This document shows positions 32,455 to 41,087 of a stretch of DNA of 45,584 nucleotides, piece after piece. The position numbers were made by a program, and so were the translations under genes. How positions within the stretch are numbered: position 1 is the first letter of the stretch; every line of letters starts with the position of its first letter. The notes below the pieces were generated by a model. That model saw only the letters and a program-made list of their open reading frames with translations, ran no database searches and was not told the DNA's origin. This DNA is from an uncultured Muribaculaceae bacterium. GTDB lineage: Bacteria > Bacteroidota > Bacteroidia > Bacteroidales > Muribaculaceae. The stretch lies in the NCBI GenBank assembly GCA_902494515.1, contig CABUTS010000016.1, forward strand, positions 1 through 45,584. The letters are read 5' to 3'.

Positions 32455-33852
32455 TTTGCTTGGGGTCACAGAATCTGGCTGCAGAGAGTCGACTTCGGTG
32501 AGGTTGGCAGCGATGGCATCCTCCGGGAGATTGTAGTTCTGGAGGTCGCCGGCGAGGTATTTGTCGTAGGAGGCCATATCGACCAGACCGTGGCCCGAGA
32601 GGTTGAAGAGTATCACCTTCTCCTCGCCGGTTTCTTTGCATTTGTTCGCCTCTCGGATGGCAGCGGCAATGGCATGGCATGATTCAGGAGCGGGGATGAT
32701 CCCCTCGGCGCGGGCGAAGAGCACTCCGGCATCGAACGATTCGAGCTGATTGATGTCAACAGCCTCCATCAGACCGTCCTTAAGCAGCTGGGACACAATC
32801 ACTCCGGCGCCATGGTAACGCAGTCCGCCGGCGTGGATGTTTGCCGGAGCGAAGTTATGTCCGAGGGTAAACATCGGCAGCAGCGGGGTGTATCCGGCCT
32901 CGTCGCCGAAGTCGTATCTGAACTTGCCGCGGGTCAGTTTCGGACAGCTGGCAGGCTCGGCAGCCACAAAACGGGTGTGGTCCTTACCCTTCTCCCCCTT
33001 GATTTTGTGGCGCATGAAGGGGAACGCAATGCCGCCGAAGTTACTGCCGCCGCCGAAACAGGCGATCACAACGTCGGGGTACTCCCCGGCCATCTCCATC
33101 TGTTTCTCGGCCTCGAGTCCGATAACAGTCTGATGCAGAGCTACATGATTCAGCACCGACCCGAGGCAATATTTGCAGTTCGGGGTAGTCCGGGCCAGCT
33201 CAACGGCCTCGGATATCGCAGTTCCGAGCGAGCCCTGATTGTTGGGGGTCTTGGTCAGGATATCCTTGCCGGCGCGGGTCGACATCGAAGGGGACGGGGT
33301 CACCTGCGCCCCGAAAGTCTGCATGATGCTGCGGCGATAGGGCTTCTGTTCGTAGGAAATCTTCACCTGATAAACGGCGGATTCGATGCCGAACATGCTG
33401 GCGGCGTAGGCCAGCGAAGCACCCCACTGCCCGGCGCCGGTTTCGGTTGTGATATTCGTAACTCCCTCCTGCTTACAGTAATAGGCCTGCGGAATTGCGG
33501 AATTCAGCTTGTGGGAACCCATCGGCGATACGCTCTCGTTCTTGAAGTAGATGTGGGCCGGAGTGCCGAGCGCCTTCTCTAATTCATAAGCACGAACCAG
33601 GGGCGTCGAGCGGTAGAATTTGTATTTTTCACGCACCTCACCGGGAATTTCAATCCAGGCGTCGGTCTCATTCAGCTCCTGATTGCTGCATTCGCGGGAG
33701 AAAATCGGATAAAGATCTTCGGCCGAAAGCGGCTGCTTCGTTTTGGGATTAAGCGGCGGCAGCGGTTTGGTTGTCATATCGGCCTGTATATTATACCAGA
33801 AACGGGGGATTTCCTCCTCGTCAAGGAAGTAACGTTTGCGCTGTTCTTTCAT
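32452..33852 (-). CDS. trpB: Tryptophan synthase beta chain, TrpB2 type
   Basis: A 466-residue fold-type II PLP enzyme that makes tryptophan from indole and serine. The longer N-terminus (RYFLDEEEIPRFWYNIQADM) and SPMGSHKLNSA, with PLP-binding Lys115, mark the TrpB2 (stand-alone) branch rather than classic TrpB1. ETGAGQWGASLAYAASMFG and the glycine loop CFGGGSNFGG are intact. No trpA or other trp gene is near, so it likely works alone, salvaging indole. It has its own strong promoter. Its stop codon sits inside a 13-bp tandem array. Confidence 0.94.
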   Translation of the reverse strand: MKEQRKRYFLDEEEIPRFWYNIQADMTTKPLPPLNPKTKQPLSAEDLYPIFSRECSNQELNETDAWIEIPGEVREKYKFYRSTPLVRAYELEKALGTPAHIYFKNESVSPMGSHKLNSAIPQAYYCKQEGVTNITTETGAGQWGASLAYAASMFGIESAVYQVKISYEQKPYRRSIMQTFGAQVTPSPSMSTRAGKDILTKTPNNQGSLGTAISEAVELARTTPNCKYCLGSVLNHVALHQTVIGLEAEKQMEMAGEYPDVVIACFGGGSNFGGIAFPFMRHKIKGEKGKDHTRFVAAEPASCPKLTRGKFRYDFGDEAGYTPLLPMFTLGHNFAPANIHAGGLRYHGAGVIVSQLLKDGLMEAVDINQLESFDAGVLFARAEGIIPAPESCHAIAAAIREANKCKETGEEKVILFNLSGHGLVDMASYDKYLAGDLQNYNLPEDAIAANLTEVDSLQPDSVTPSK

Positions 33853-33892
33853 AACACTTACTTATTATCTTTAAAAAATGATTTCAACGCCG

Positions 33893-33923
33893 CAAAGTTA
33901 CGAGTAAATTCCAAATCTCCAAA
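33893..33923 (-). promoter_or_regulatory. Promoter of trpB
   Basis: On the minus strand TTTG (33923-33920), a 19-bp spacer and TAACTTTG (33900-33893), 41 nt before the trpB ATG. It is a good Bacteroidetes promoter. Confidence 0.75.
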
Positions 33924-33945
33924 CAATTTGGCAACATAAATGCAT

Positions 33946-33972
33946 AAAAACAGCAAATATTTTCCATTTGCT
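33946..33972 (-). terminator. Intrinsic terminator of the folB-HD operon
   Basis: On the minus strand AGCAAAT (33972-33966) pairs with ATTTGCT (33958-33952), then G and TTTTT (33950-33946). It separates the HD hydrolase from the trpB promoter. Confidence 0.75.
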
Positions 33973-33975
33973 AAT

Positions 33976-34006
33976 TTTATGCAATATTTATGCAAAGTTT
34001 ATGCAA
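33976..34006. repeat. Three TTTATGCAA repeats, 11-bp period
   Basis: TTTATGCAA at 33976-33984, 33987-33995 and 33998-34006. The period is exactly 11 bp, about one helical turn. They start 3 nt beyond the HD hydrolase stop codon. On the minus strand each copy includes TAA, and together they offer stops in all three frames. Confidence 0.75.
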
Positions 34007-34009
34007 TGC

Positions 34010-34642
34010 TTACAGTTCGTCGAGCTCCTCGGCCTCACGCTCGAGGATCGAAGCGGCCAGCGAGTCGCCGGTCTGCACGATGGAGACCAACGGGTACAGC
34101 TTGCGGGCGACGTCGTAGCTTTTGCAGTCCTCGAGGGAGTTCTGGTTGACACCCCAGGCGCCCATGTGCCAGCGGATTGCGAGCATTTCGGCATCGCTGA
34201 GTTCGAGGCCGGAGCAGAGCACAACCACCAGCGACTTCTCGCCGTGGCCCATCGGGAAGTTCTTGTAAGTCAGCTTGTAACCCTCGCTGTCCTCCCATTG
34301 GCCGAGAGCGTTTTTCTTCTTCTTCACCGAGCGGCGGTAGATATCAGCCTTGCAGACATCATGGAGGAGCGCGGCGATGATGATGCTGTCGCGCGTAATC
34401 TCCTTGTCGAGAGTGGGTTCCAGCGGTTTCATCGCTTCCCAGACAGCCAGCGCTGCCTTGGCTACATTGAGCGAATGTTGGGTAAGGCCCCCTTCGACAT
34501 TAAGGTGATGGTTGGCCGACGCGGGGGCGTCGAAGAACCCGAGGCGTTCGATTTCCTCGATTACATAGTCGACCCCTTCGCGCTCGGTCGATTTGAGCAT
34601 TTCAATGAATTCGGCCTTTACAGCCTCTTTGTCTATCTTCAT
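34010..34642 (-). CDS. HD-domain hydrolase
   Basis: A 210-residue cytosolic protein with HD-superfamily metal ligands His46/His56 (NHHLNVEGGLTQHSLNVAKAAL) and His94-Asp95 (IIIAALLHDVCKADIY), plus a later His (AIRWHMGAWG). It is similar in layout to proteins annotated as HD phosphohydrolases or 3'-5' exoribonuclease YhaM-like HD domains. The YhaM OB domain is absent. The Lys-rich stretch RRSVKKKKNALGQWEDSEGYKLTYKNFPMGHGEKS may touch nucleic acid or nucleotide. It follows folB by 78 nt on the same strand and ends at its own terminator. Substrate unknown. Confidence 0.8.
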   Translation of the reverse strand: MKIDKEAVKAEFIEMLKSTEREGVDYVIEEIERLGFFDAPASANHHLNVEGGLTQHSLNVAKAALAVWEAMKPLEPTLDKEITRDSIIIAALLHDVCKADIYRRSVKKKKNALGQWEDSEGYKLTYKNFPMGHGEKSLVVVLCSGLELSDAEMLAIRWHMGAWGVNQNSLEDCKSYDVARKLYPLVSIVQTGDSLAASILEREAEELDEL

Positions 34643-34720
34643 AAGCAGTTAATTTTCAATAGTTTGGTTACCGGCATACCGTAAGTTCATCCCCTACGGA
34701 GGCATATCCTAAATCACGGA

Positions 34721-35083
34721 TTACCATTTGAGGGAAATCGAGACGGAAGACATGGCTCCGGGCATCGGCGGTTTCAGCTTGGCGAGCCGGATTTCGCCGC
34801 CGAGAACCTCCGGGAACTCCTCGACTATGGCATTCCGGAGCTTAACAACCACGGTTTCAAGCAGATTGCAAGGCTCCGCCATAACTCGGCCAATAGTTTC
34901 AGCCACTGTGGAATAGTCGAGAGCGAAGGCAATATCGTCAGATTCCGCGGCGGCCTGCATATCATATCTGAGCCTCGCGGTAACCTCGAAAATATTACCC
35001 ACGATGCGCTCCTGCCGGGCGACACCATGCCGGGCAAACAACCTAAGTCTCTCTATTTCAACGATTCCTTCGACCATTTTCAA
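34721..35083 (-). CDS. folB: Dihydroneopterin aldolase
   Basis: A 120-residue folate enzyme that cleaves 7,8-dihydroneopterin to 6-hydroxymethyl-dihydropterin and glycolaldehyde. Family pattern: IERLRLFARHGVARQERIVGNIFEV, then LDYSTVAETIGRVM, NLLETVVVKLRNAIVEEFP and KLKPPMPG. The active-site Glu and Lys positions (HGV..QE and K-x-x-PP) are kept. The length is right. It lies at the head of a two-gene minus-strand run with the HD hydrolase. The leader upstream contains a five-unit 22-bp repeat array. Confidence 0.93.
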   Translation of the reverse strand: MKMVEGIVEIERLRLFARHGVARQERIVGNIFEVTARLRYDMQAAAESDDIAFALDYSTVAETIGRVMAEPCNLLETVVVKLRNAIVEEFPEVLGGEIRLAKLKPPMPGAMSSVSISLKW

Positions 35084-35128
35084 AACAAATATAGTTACCG
35101 TCTAACCGACAGGTCTGCAGCGACGCAC

Positions 35129-35238
35129 CTTCAAGCGTCAGCATTAATGCCTTCGAATGTCAACATTAATGCATTCAAGCGTCAGCTTAAACGTCTTCGA
35201 GCGTCAGCATTAACGCCATAGCGTGTCAGCATTAATTG
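35129..35238. repeat. Five-unit 22-bp tandem array
   Basis: Five exactly phased 22-bp units at 35129, 35151, 35173, 35195 and 35217. The core consensus is CAAGCGTCAGCATTAATG, and units differ by a few bases. There are no unique spacers, so it is not CRISPR. It lies between divergent folB and the GT2 gene, inside the likely folB leader and upstream of the GT2 promoter box. A period of about two helical turns would put bound proteins on one face of the DNA. Confidence 0.9.
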
Positions 35239-35242
35239 AATA

Positions 35243-35250
35243 CAAAGTTA
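35243..35250 (-). promoter_or_regulatory. Candidate -7 promoter element of folB
   Basis: TAACTTTG on the minus strand matches TAnnTTTG. If used, the folB leader of about 155 nt includes the whole 22-bp array. The -33 box is poor. Confidence 0.45.
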
Positions 35251-35293
35251 AGCATTTCACACTATTTATAGCGGATTTTCAGCCGATTTTTTG

Positions 35294-35301
35294 TAACTTT
35301 G
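35294..35301 (+). promoter_or_regulatory. Candidate -7 promoter element of the 35-45 kb operon
   Basis: TAACTTTG, 62 nt upstream of the first gene of the seven-gene run. No clear -33 TTTG is seen (TTTTC at the expected place), so an activator may be needed. Confidence 0.55.
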
Positions 35302-35363
35302 TTGGTCGAAAGGCAAATCCGAGTCTTTTGCCTTTGCGAAAATTATCAGATTTCTCTGCAAAA

Positions 35364-36554
35364 ATGTATTTTTCTTTCTACAATATATTTCCGATAGTGT
35401 GGGTGTGCTTAGGTGTAGCCGTGCTTGCAGTCCTCTGGTTGTTAATCATTTACCGCTCAGCCACTAAGATTCGCCTCACCCCGTCGGAAGCCGAAGAGCC
35501 GCAGGATGGCGCCGAAAACGCCCTCCCCGACGACCTCCCTACGGTGTCTGTAATCGTTTACGCCAACGACAACGCCGCCGAACTGCGGCGGTCGCTCCCC
35601 GAACTGCTTGCGCAGGAATATCCGCAGGATAAAATGGAGGTTATCGTGGTCAACGACGGCTCGGTCGAGGATGTAACCGACGTCGTGAACTATCTTTCGC
35701 AGGAGCACCACAACCTGTACCTCACCTTCGTGCCGGAGGAAGCCTGCAACCTGAGCCGCAAGAAACTCTCTGTGTCACTGGGCGTTAAAGCCGCGCGCAA
35801 CGAAGTCGTAGTGCTCACCACCGCCGAATGTCGTCCTGTGTCGAAGCGCTGGCTGCTCGATATGTCCACCCCCTTCACCGCCGCCGGCGGCAGCAAGGAT
35901 GTGGCCCTCGGACGCGTCGCAATCACCGGAATTCACTCCCCCGGCCTCCGGTTCAGTCAGGCCGCCATAACAGCCACTTGGCTCAAAGCCGCCATGCGCC
36001 GCCGTCCCTACCGCGGCACCGGCTTCAACCTCGCCTACCGACGCCGGTTGTTCTTCGAAGTCAAAGGGTTCTCACGCTCGCTTAATCTCCACAACGGTGA
36101 CGACGATATTTTTGTGAATCAGATAGTTACAAGAGACAACACCGCCGTGGTCCTCACCCGCGACTCGCTTATGCGCGCCTCGTTCCAACGAGCCGACCAC
36201 GTGTTCCGCGACATCCGTCTGGCCCACAGTTTCACCGCCCGTTTTCTCCCGAAAGGGGCCCGACGCCTGATGGGGATCAGCACCGCAATGATGTGGCTTT
36301 GGGTTGCCGCCACGGCCGCAGGGTGCGTGTTTTCGCTCCCCAATTATTTCCCGGCATGCATTTTCGCCGCGCTGATTCCGATTCTATGGATTCCTCTGAC
36401 TGTCAATTGGTTGCGCACCGGTCGCGCGCTCGGGCTGAAACTGTCGGCGCCGCTGCTGTGGTGGGAGATGCTCTGGCGATGGATCTCCACGCTGAGCTGC
36501 CGTCTGAAATGCAACAGCGCCAAACGCCGTAATTACACCTGGCACCACGTCTGA
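35364..36554 (+). CDS. Membrane-bound family 2 glycosyltransferase
   Basis: A 396-residue protein. An N-terminal membrane helix (IVWVCLGVAVLAVLWLLIIY) is followed by a GT-A domain (VSVIVYANDNAAELRRSLPELLAQEYPQDKMEVIVVNDGS near residue 60). The acceptor-side motif FSRSLNLHNGDDDIFVNQ is present, and two C-terminal membrane helices follow. It resembles COG1215-type transferases that add sugars to lipids or polymers at the cytosolic face of the inner membrane. The frame is open from 35223, but that part crosses the promoter, and ATG at 35364 begins the conserved protein. It is first in a tight run (42 nt to the amidase gene). Donor and acceptor are unknown. Confidence 0.88.
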   Translation: MYFSFYNIFPIVWVCLGVAVLAVLWLLIIYRSATKIRLTPSEAEEPQDGAENALPDDLPTVSVIVYANDNAAELRRSLPELLAQEYPQDKMEVIVVNDGSVEDVTDVVNYLSQEHHNLYLTFVPEEACNLSRKKLSVSLGVKAARNEVVVLTTAECRPVSKRWLLDMSTPFTAAGGSKDVALGRVAITGIHSPGLRFSQAAITATWLKAAMRRRPYRGTGFNLAYRRRLFFEVKGFSRSLNLHNGDDDIFVNQIVTRDNTAVVLTRDSLMRASFQRADHVFRDIRLAHSFTARFLPKGARRLMGISTAMMWLWVAATAAGCVFSLPNYFPACIFAALIPILWIPLTVNWLRTGRALGLKLSAPLLWWEMLWRWISTLSCRLKCNSAKRRNYTWHHV

Positions 36555-36596
36555 CGCCTCTCTCCTCCCCACTTACTGACCCTGAATCTTACTCCA

Positions 36597-39500
36597 ATGA
36601 GCTCATTTCCAAGATATTTCCGCATATTTCTCTGCTGTCTGATTGCCGCGCTTGTGGCCTTCTCCCCCGATTTCGACGCCGACGCCGCCTCGAAGCGCAA
36701 GCGCACAAAATCGTCGAAGGTCTCCAAACGCTCAAAACGCAAGCGCTCCAAGCGCCGCTCGAAGTCCAAGCCGGCCCTGCCGGTTGTGGTGCTCGGCTCC
36801 ACCGACCCCATCGACGCCCCGGAACCGTTCGTCACCCTCCCCTCGGTTCAGGATGCCCCGCAGGGTCTCGACGGACGCACTATAGCTGTCTGGCCCAGCC
36901 ACGGCAAATATTTCTCAGGAGGATGGATCTGGCAGCGCCCGAAGCTGTTCGGCACCGTCGAGGATATGCTCTCGCGCAGTTTCGTAGACTCATACATCGT
37001 GCCGATGCTCGAGAACGCCGGCGCATACGTGATGATTCCGCGCGAACGCGATTTCTCGCACAGCGCCACGGTCATCGACCTTGACTGGTCGACGCCCGGA
37101 GCACGGTTCTCCTCGAAATCCGGCAAATACAAGTGGGAAAACATGGGCGATTCCACCGGTTTCGGACACCGGAAGGAGTACCTGACCCAGGGCGACAACC
37201 CCTTCGTGGCGGGAGCCTCCGGCAAGGTCAGCACCGTAACGCCGAAAGATTCCGCAAATGCCTCATACGCCGAATGGTACGGCCGCGCGCCCGAAAAGGG
37301 GAAGCGAGCAGTCTATGTCTCATATCAGTCCTACCCCAACAGCGCCACGGATGCCACCTACACCGTCAACCACCTCGGCGGCTCGTCGCAGGTAGTTGTA
37401 AATCAGCGTATGGGGGGCGGCACATGGGTCTACATCGGCTCTTATCCGTTCTCCGGAGAAGCCACCGACAAGCCTCTGGTGACCCTCTCGAACATCTCCG
37501 AAAACAAGGATGCCGTGGTTTCGGCCGATGCCGTTAAAATCGGCGGCGGTATGGGGCCGGTGGCCCGCAACAGCTCCGGGTCGCCCCGGCCGTCGGGTCT
37601 TCCGGCTTTTCTCGAAGGGGCCCGTTACTACATCCAGTCAGCCGGGTTCCCCGACACAATCTATTCTCCGAACCGGGGCGAAACGGACTACAAGGACGAC
37701 TACATGTCGCGTGCCCACTGGGTCAACCATCTGACCGCCGGCTCGGTGCTTTTCCCTGATACTCTGGGGCTTAAAGTTCCCGTAGACATGGCACTCGCCT
37801 TTCACACCGACGCCGGAGTCCGCACCGATTCAACCGTGGTCGGGACCCTCGGCCTGTACTCCACCGACGACGGCAAACCGCTCGGCAACGGCACTTCGCG
37901 CTACGCCAACCGCGACCTCGTGCAGGCTGTTACCGGACAGGTAATCAAGGACATACGCGCAACCTACAACCCCAACTGGACTTCCCGCAGCTGCCTCGAC
38001 CGCAAATACTTCGAAGTGCGCGAAACAAAGGTTCCGGCCATGATTATCGAGCTGCTGTCGCACCAGAATTTCGAGGACATGAAGCACGCCCTCGATCCGG
38101 GATTCCGTTTCCTCGTGGGGCGCGCGATATACAAGGGTGTACTGCGATTCCTCGCGGAACGCTACGATCAGCCCTACACCGTTCAGCCGCTACCGGTTCA
38201 AAATTTCGCCATCAAAGCCGACGGAAAGGGGTATTACAACCTCGTCTGGGAGCCTGTCAACGACCCGTTGGAGCTGACTGCCAAGCCGTCATATTACATT
38301 GTGTATGAGGCGACTGCCGACCGCGGATTCCATCCTGTGGCTGTCACCCAGCTCCCCTCCTGGTCCACACTGATCAACGACGACAAGATTCACGCCTATT
38401 ATATCGTCGCCGGCAACGACGGCGGCACATCCTTCCCCTCTGAAACCCTCGCGCTCTATGACCGCAACCACCAGATGCCCTCGGTGGAGATTGTGAACGG
38501 CTTCACACGCGTTTCCGGGCCCGAATGGACCGACGGCGAGGGGCATGCCGGATTCGATTTCGATAACCATTTCGGCGTTCCGGACCGCCGCGACGTCCAT
38601 TATATCGGCCATCAGTGGGACTTCGACCCCAGCTCGAAGCTCGGCCGCGGCCGAATGGGGTTCGGCGAATGTTCCGACACCGAGGCCACCCGTGAAATTA
38701 CCGGCAACACCTTCGACTACCCGCTGATCCACGGCGAAGCACTGAAGAAAGCCGGCCGCGGCTTCGTGTCGTCGAGCCTCGGAGCTTTCGTGAAGTCCAC
38801 GGCCACCCCGAAAGCTGTTGACCTGATTCTCGGTCTCCAGAAAACCACCCGCAGGGCGTCGCAGCGCAAGCGTTACTATCAGCCCCTCAACGGACCGCTG
38901 CGCCGGCGGCTGGCGCAGTATCAGCGCAACGGCGGAACTCTCCTGATATCAGGCTCTTACCTCAGTTCCGAGATAGCGCAGGCCGACTCGCTGACCCGCG
39001 ATTCCGTCGGCACCTTCGCCCGTGATTATCTCGGCTACCAGCCGTTCTTAGTCGGCGACTCCGTTATGGAAGTTCCCGTCGCAACCCGCGATTACAAGAT
39101 TCTCGGCAATGTCACCGCCAAGGGTGCTCCGTCGCTGAAAGCCACGCGGTTAGCTTCGCTCAACAACTGCAACTGGGTCGGCGCCGGGATGCCGCAGGCT
39201 ATCAGTCCCGCCGACCGGAACGGTCAGGTGCTCGGACGTTTCAGCGACACCGGTTATCCGGCCGCAATTGCCGTTGAAGGGAATCGGCGTCTGCCGGGAA
39301 CAAACGTCGACCTCAAGGGGCGCGTAGTGATTGCCGGGTTCCCGATTGAGGCGATGGAAAGCCCCGAAGCCCGCGAAGCCCTGATGGCCGATGCAATGAT
39401 GTATCTTATTGGTACTGAATCCACTGCGCCCGAAATCGAGAGCAAATCCGCCACGCCGACCGGCAAGGCGGTGAAGGCAAAGGGTAAGAAAAACAAGAAG

Positions 39501-39698
39501 GAGAAAAAATCAAAAAAGAAGAAGGAGAAGGCTCCGCAAAAGAAAGCCGCCCCCAAAAAGCCCGCTCCCCCAAAAGCGACTTCCAAAAAGGAGACCGCCG
39601 GCAAGGAGGCGCCCAAGCAAGATGACGCTCCCGCCCAGAAGGACCCCTACAGCAATTCCACCAAAAGACCGCACGCCGTGCCCCGCAATCATAATTAA
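36597..39698 (+). CDS. Secreted amidase-like protein with golvesin domain
   Basis: 1033 residues. A signal peptide (FLCCLIAALVAFSPDFDADA) is followed by a very basic stretch (residues 32-58, almost all K/R/S). The catalytic part resembles the Amidase_3 fold of N-acetylmuramoyl-L-alanine amidases: SHGKYF with His102, AFHTDAGV with His403 and VPAMIIELLSHQNFEDM with Glu485. A golvesin C-terminal-like domain is inserted at about 225-325 (ATYTVNHLGGSSQVVVNQ, GGTWVYIGSYPF). A fibronectin-like and a further domain come after. The last 85 residues are Lys/Pro-rich. Homologues are often mislabelled xanthan lyase. It probably cuts peptide from peptidoglycan in the periplasm. Confidence 0.75.
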   Translation: MSSFPRYFRIFLCCLIAALVAFSPDFDADAASKRKRTKSSKVSKRSKRKRSKRRSKSKPALPVVVLGSTDPIDAPEPFVTLPSVQDAPQGLDGRTIAVWPSHGKYFSGGWIWQRPKLFGTVEDMLSRSFVDSYIVPMLENAGAYVMIPRERDFSHSATVIDLDWSTPGARFSSKSGKYKWENMGDSTGFGHRKEYLTQGDNPFVAGASGKVSTVTPKDSANASYAEWYGRAPEKGKRAVYVSYQSYPNSATDATYTVNHLGGSSQVVVNQRMGGGTWVYIGSYPFSGEATDKPLVTLSNISENKDAVVSADAVKIGGGMGPVARNSSGSPRPSGLPAFLEGARYYIQSAGFPDTIYSPNRGETDYKDDYMSRAHWVNHLTAGSVLFPDTLGLKVPVDMALAFHTDAGVRTDSTVVGTLGLYSTDDGKPLGNGTSRYANRDLVQAVTGQVIKDIRATYNPNWTSRSCLDRKYFEVRETKVPAMIIELLSHQNFEDMKHALDPGFRFLVGRAIYKGVLRFLAERYDQPYTVQPLPVQNFAIKADGKGYYNLVWEPVNDPLELTAKPSYYIVYEATADRGFHPVAVTQLPSWSTLINDDKIHAYYIVAGNDGGTSFPSETLALYDRNHQMPSVEIVNGFTRVSGPEWTDGEGHAGFDFDNHFGVPDRRDVHYIGHQWDFDPSSKLGRGRMGFGECSDTEATREITGNTFDYPLIHGEALKKAGRGFVSSSLGAFVKSTATPKAVDLILGLQKTTRRASQRKRYYQPLNGPLRRRLAQYQRNGGTLLISGSYLSSEIAQADSLTRDSVGTFARDYLGYQPFLVGDSVMEVPVATRDYKILGNVTAKGAPSLKATRLASLNNCNWVGAGMPQAISPADRNGQVLGRFSDTGYPAAIAVEGNRRLPGTNVDLKGRVVIAGFPIEAMESPEAREALMADAMMYLIGTESTAPEIESKSATPTGKAVKAKGKKNKKEKKSKKKKEKAPQKKAAPKKPAPPKATSKKETAGKEAPKQDDAPAQKDPYSNSTKRPHAVPRNHN

Positions 39699-39721
39699 TT
39701 GATTATCAAACATCTGACACC

Positions 39722-41083
39722 ATGACAACAGAGCCATATACAACCCTGACGGTGAATCCGGCAATCTCCACACAGGAACTCCAGAATCTACTTGAGGATG
39801 CCTCCGATGAGGGCTCCAAGTATATTTTCATTCAGCTTGAAGGATATGATATCGACCTACCGAAGGAGTCAGTCCGACGGTTCCTTCAAGTCGCCGAAGA
39901 CACCGGTGCAAGCCTGGTGTTCAGCGATTTCCGCGACAAGAATGCTGAGGGGAAACTGACGGCGCACCCCCTCGCCGATTATCAGTCCGGCTCGGTGCGC
40001 GATGACTTCGACTTCGGACCACTGATGCTCCTCTACCTCCCGAGTTGTCTGACAACATTTCACCCATCGGAGCACAGCGGGCTTTACGCCTTGCGCCTTG
40101 AGCTCGCTTCCACCAACTGCGACCCCATTTTTCATCTTCGCGAGCCGCTCTACACCGCTTCGCAGGTGGATTTCCGCACCTCCGGCGAGAAGCAGTTCGA
40201 TTATGTTGACCAGCGTAACGCGCTGATTCAGAAGGAGCGGGAAATGATTTTCACCTCATATCTAAAAGACATCAAAGCATATCTGACGCCGGTTTCGAAG
40301 CTGATTGACCCCGAAGACGGTAAGTTTCCGGTCGAGGCGTCGGTGATAATTCCGGTGCGCAACCGCGCCGCCACAATCGCCGATGCCGTGAATTCAGCGC
40401 TGTCACAAACGGCTGATTTTGAGTTCAATATCATCGTCGTCGACAATCATTCCACCGACGGCACTACCGAAATTCTCCAGGCCATCGCGGCTGAGAACCC
40501 GCGCGTAATCCATCTGATTCCCGAATCTTTGACACTGGGCATCGGCGGCTGCTGGGACCTCGCCGTCAACGATCCTCGTTGCGGCCGATTCGCCATCCAG
40601 CTCGACAGCGACGACAAATACAAGGGCTCCGCGGTGCTGAGCGAAATCGTCACCAAATTCCGCGAGGAGCGCTGCGCTATGGTCATCGGCTCCTACGAGC
40701 TGACCGATTTCGACGGCAACCCGATCCCCCCGGGTCTCATCGAACACAAGGAATGGACCGACGCTAACGGTCACAACAACGCACTGCGTATCAATGGTTT
40801 AGGCGCTCCGCGTGCTTTCTACACACCTGTTCTGAGGGAAATCGGTATTCCCAACGTCAGCTACGGCGAGGACTATGCGCTCGGTCTTCGAATATCCCGG
40901 GAACACAAAATCGGCCGGATTTTCCATTCGCTCTACCTCTGCCGCCGCTGGAAGGGCAATTCCGACGCCAACCTCTCGCAGGATCGCGTCAACATCAACA
41001 ACGCCTACAAAGACCAGCTCCGCACCATCGAAATCGAAGCCCGAAAAAATTATATCAGCCATCAGGCCGTTCAGGAGGATTAA
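39722..41083 (+). CDS. Two-part family 2 glycosyltransferase
   Basis: A 453-residue protein with no signal peptide or membrane helix. The C-terminal half is a full GT-A domain from about residue 205: EASVIIPVRNRAATIADAVNSALSQ, FNIIVVDNHSTDGT, and the DxD-like site IQLDSDDKYKG. It ends with GEDYALGLRISREH and CRRWKGNSDANLSQDRVNINN. The N-terminal 190 residues have GT-like pieces (LVFSDFRDKNAEGK, GSVRDDFDFG) without the nucleotide-binding start, so they look like a degenerate GT-A half or a new partner domain. The next gene (DUF4922) begins 4 nt later, which suggests coupled translation and shared function. Substrate unknown. Confidence 0.82.
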   Translation: MTTEPYTTLTVNPAISTQELQNLLEDASDEGSKYIFIQLEGYDIDLPKESVRRFLQVAEDTGASLVFSDFRDKNAEGKLTAHPLADYQSGSVRDDFDFGPLMLLYLPSCLTTFHPSEHSGLYALRLELASTNCDPIFHLREPLYTASQVDFRTSGEKQFDYVDQRNALIQKEREMIFTSYLKDIKAYLTPVSKLIDPEDGKFPVEASVIIPVRNRAATIADAVNSALSQTADFEFNIIVVDNHSTDGTTEILQAIAAENPRVIHLIPESLTLGIGGCWDLAVNDPRCGRFAIQLDSDDKYKGSAVLSEIVTKFREERCAMVIGSYELTDFDGNPIPPGLIEHKEWTDANGHNNALRINGLGAPRAFYTPVLREIGIPNVSYGEDYALGLRISREHKIGRIFHSLYLCRRWKGNSDANLSQDRVNINNAYKDQLRTIEIEARKNYISHQAVQED

Positions 41084-41087
41084 ACAG

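Noticed and set aside
35129..35238. CRISPR array
   Set aside because: The 22-bp units are contiguous with no unique spacers, and no cas genes are present.
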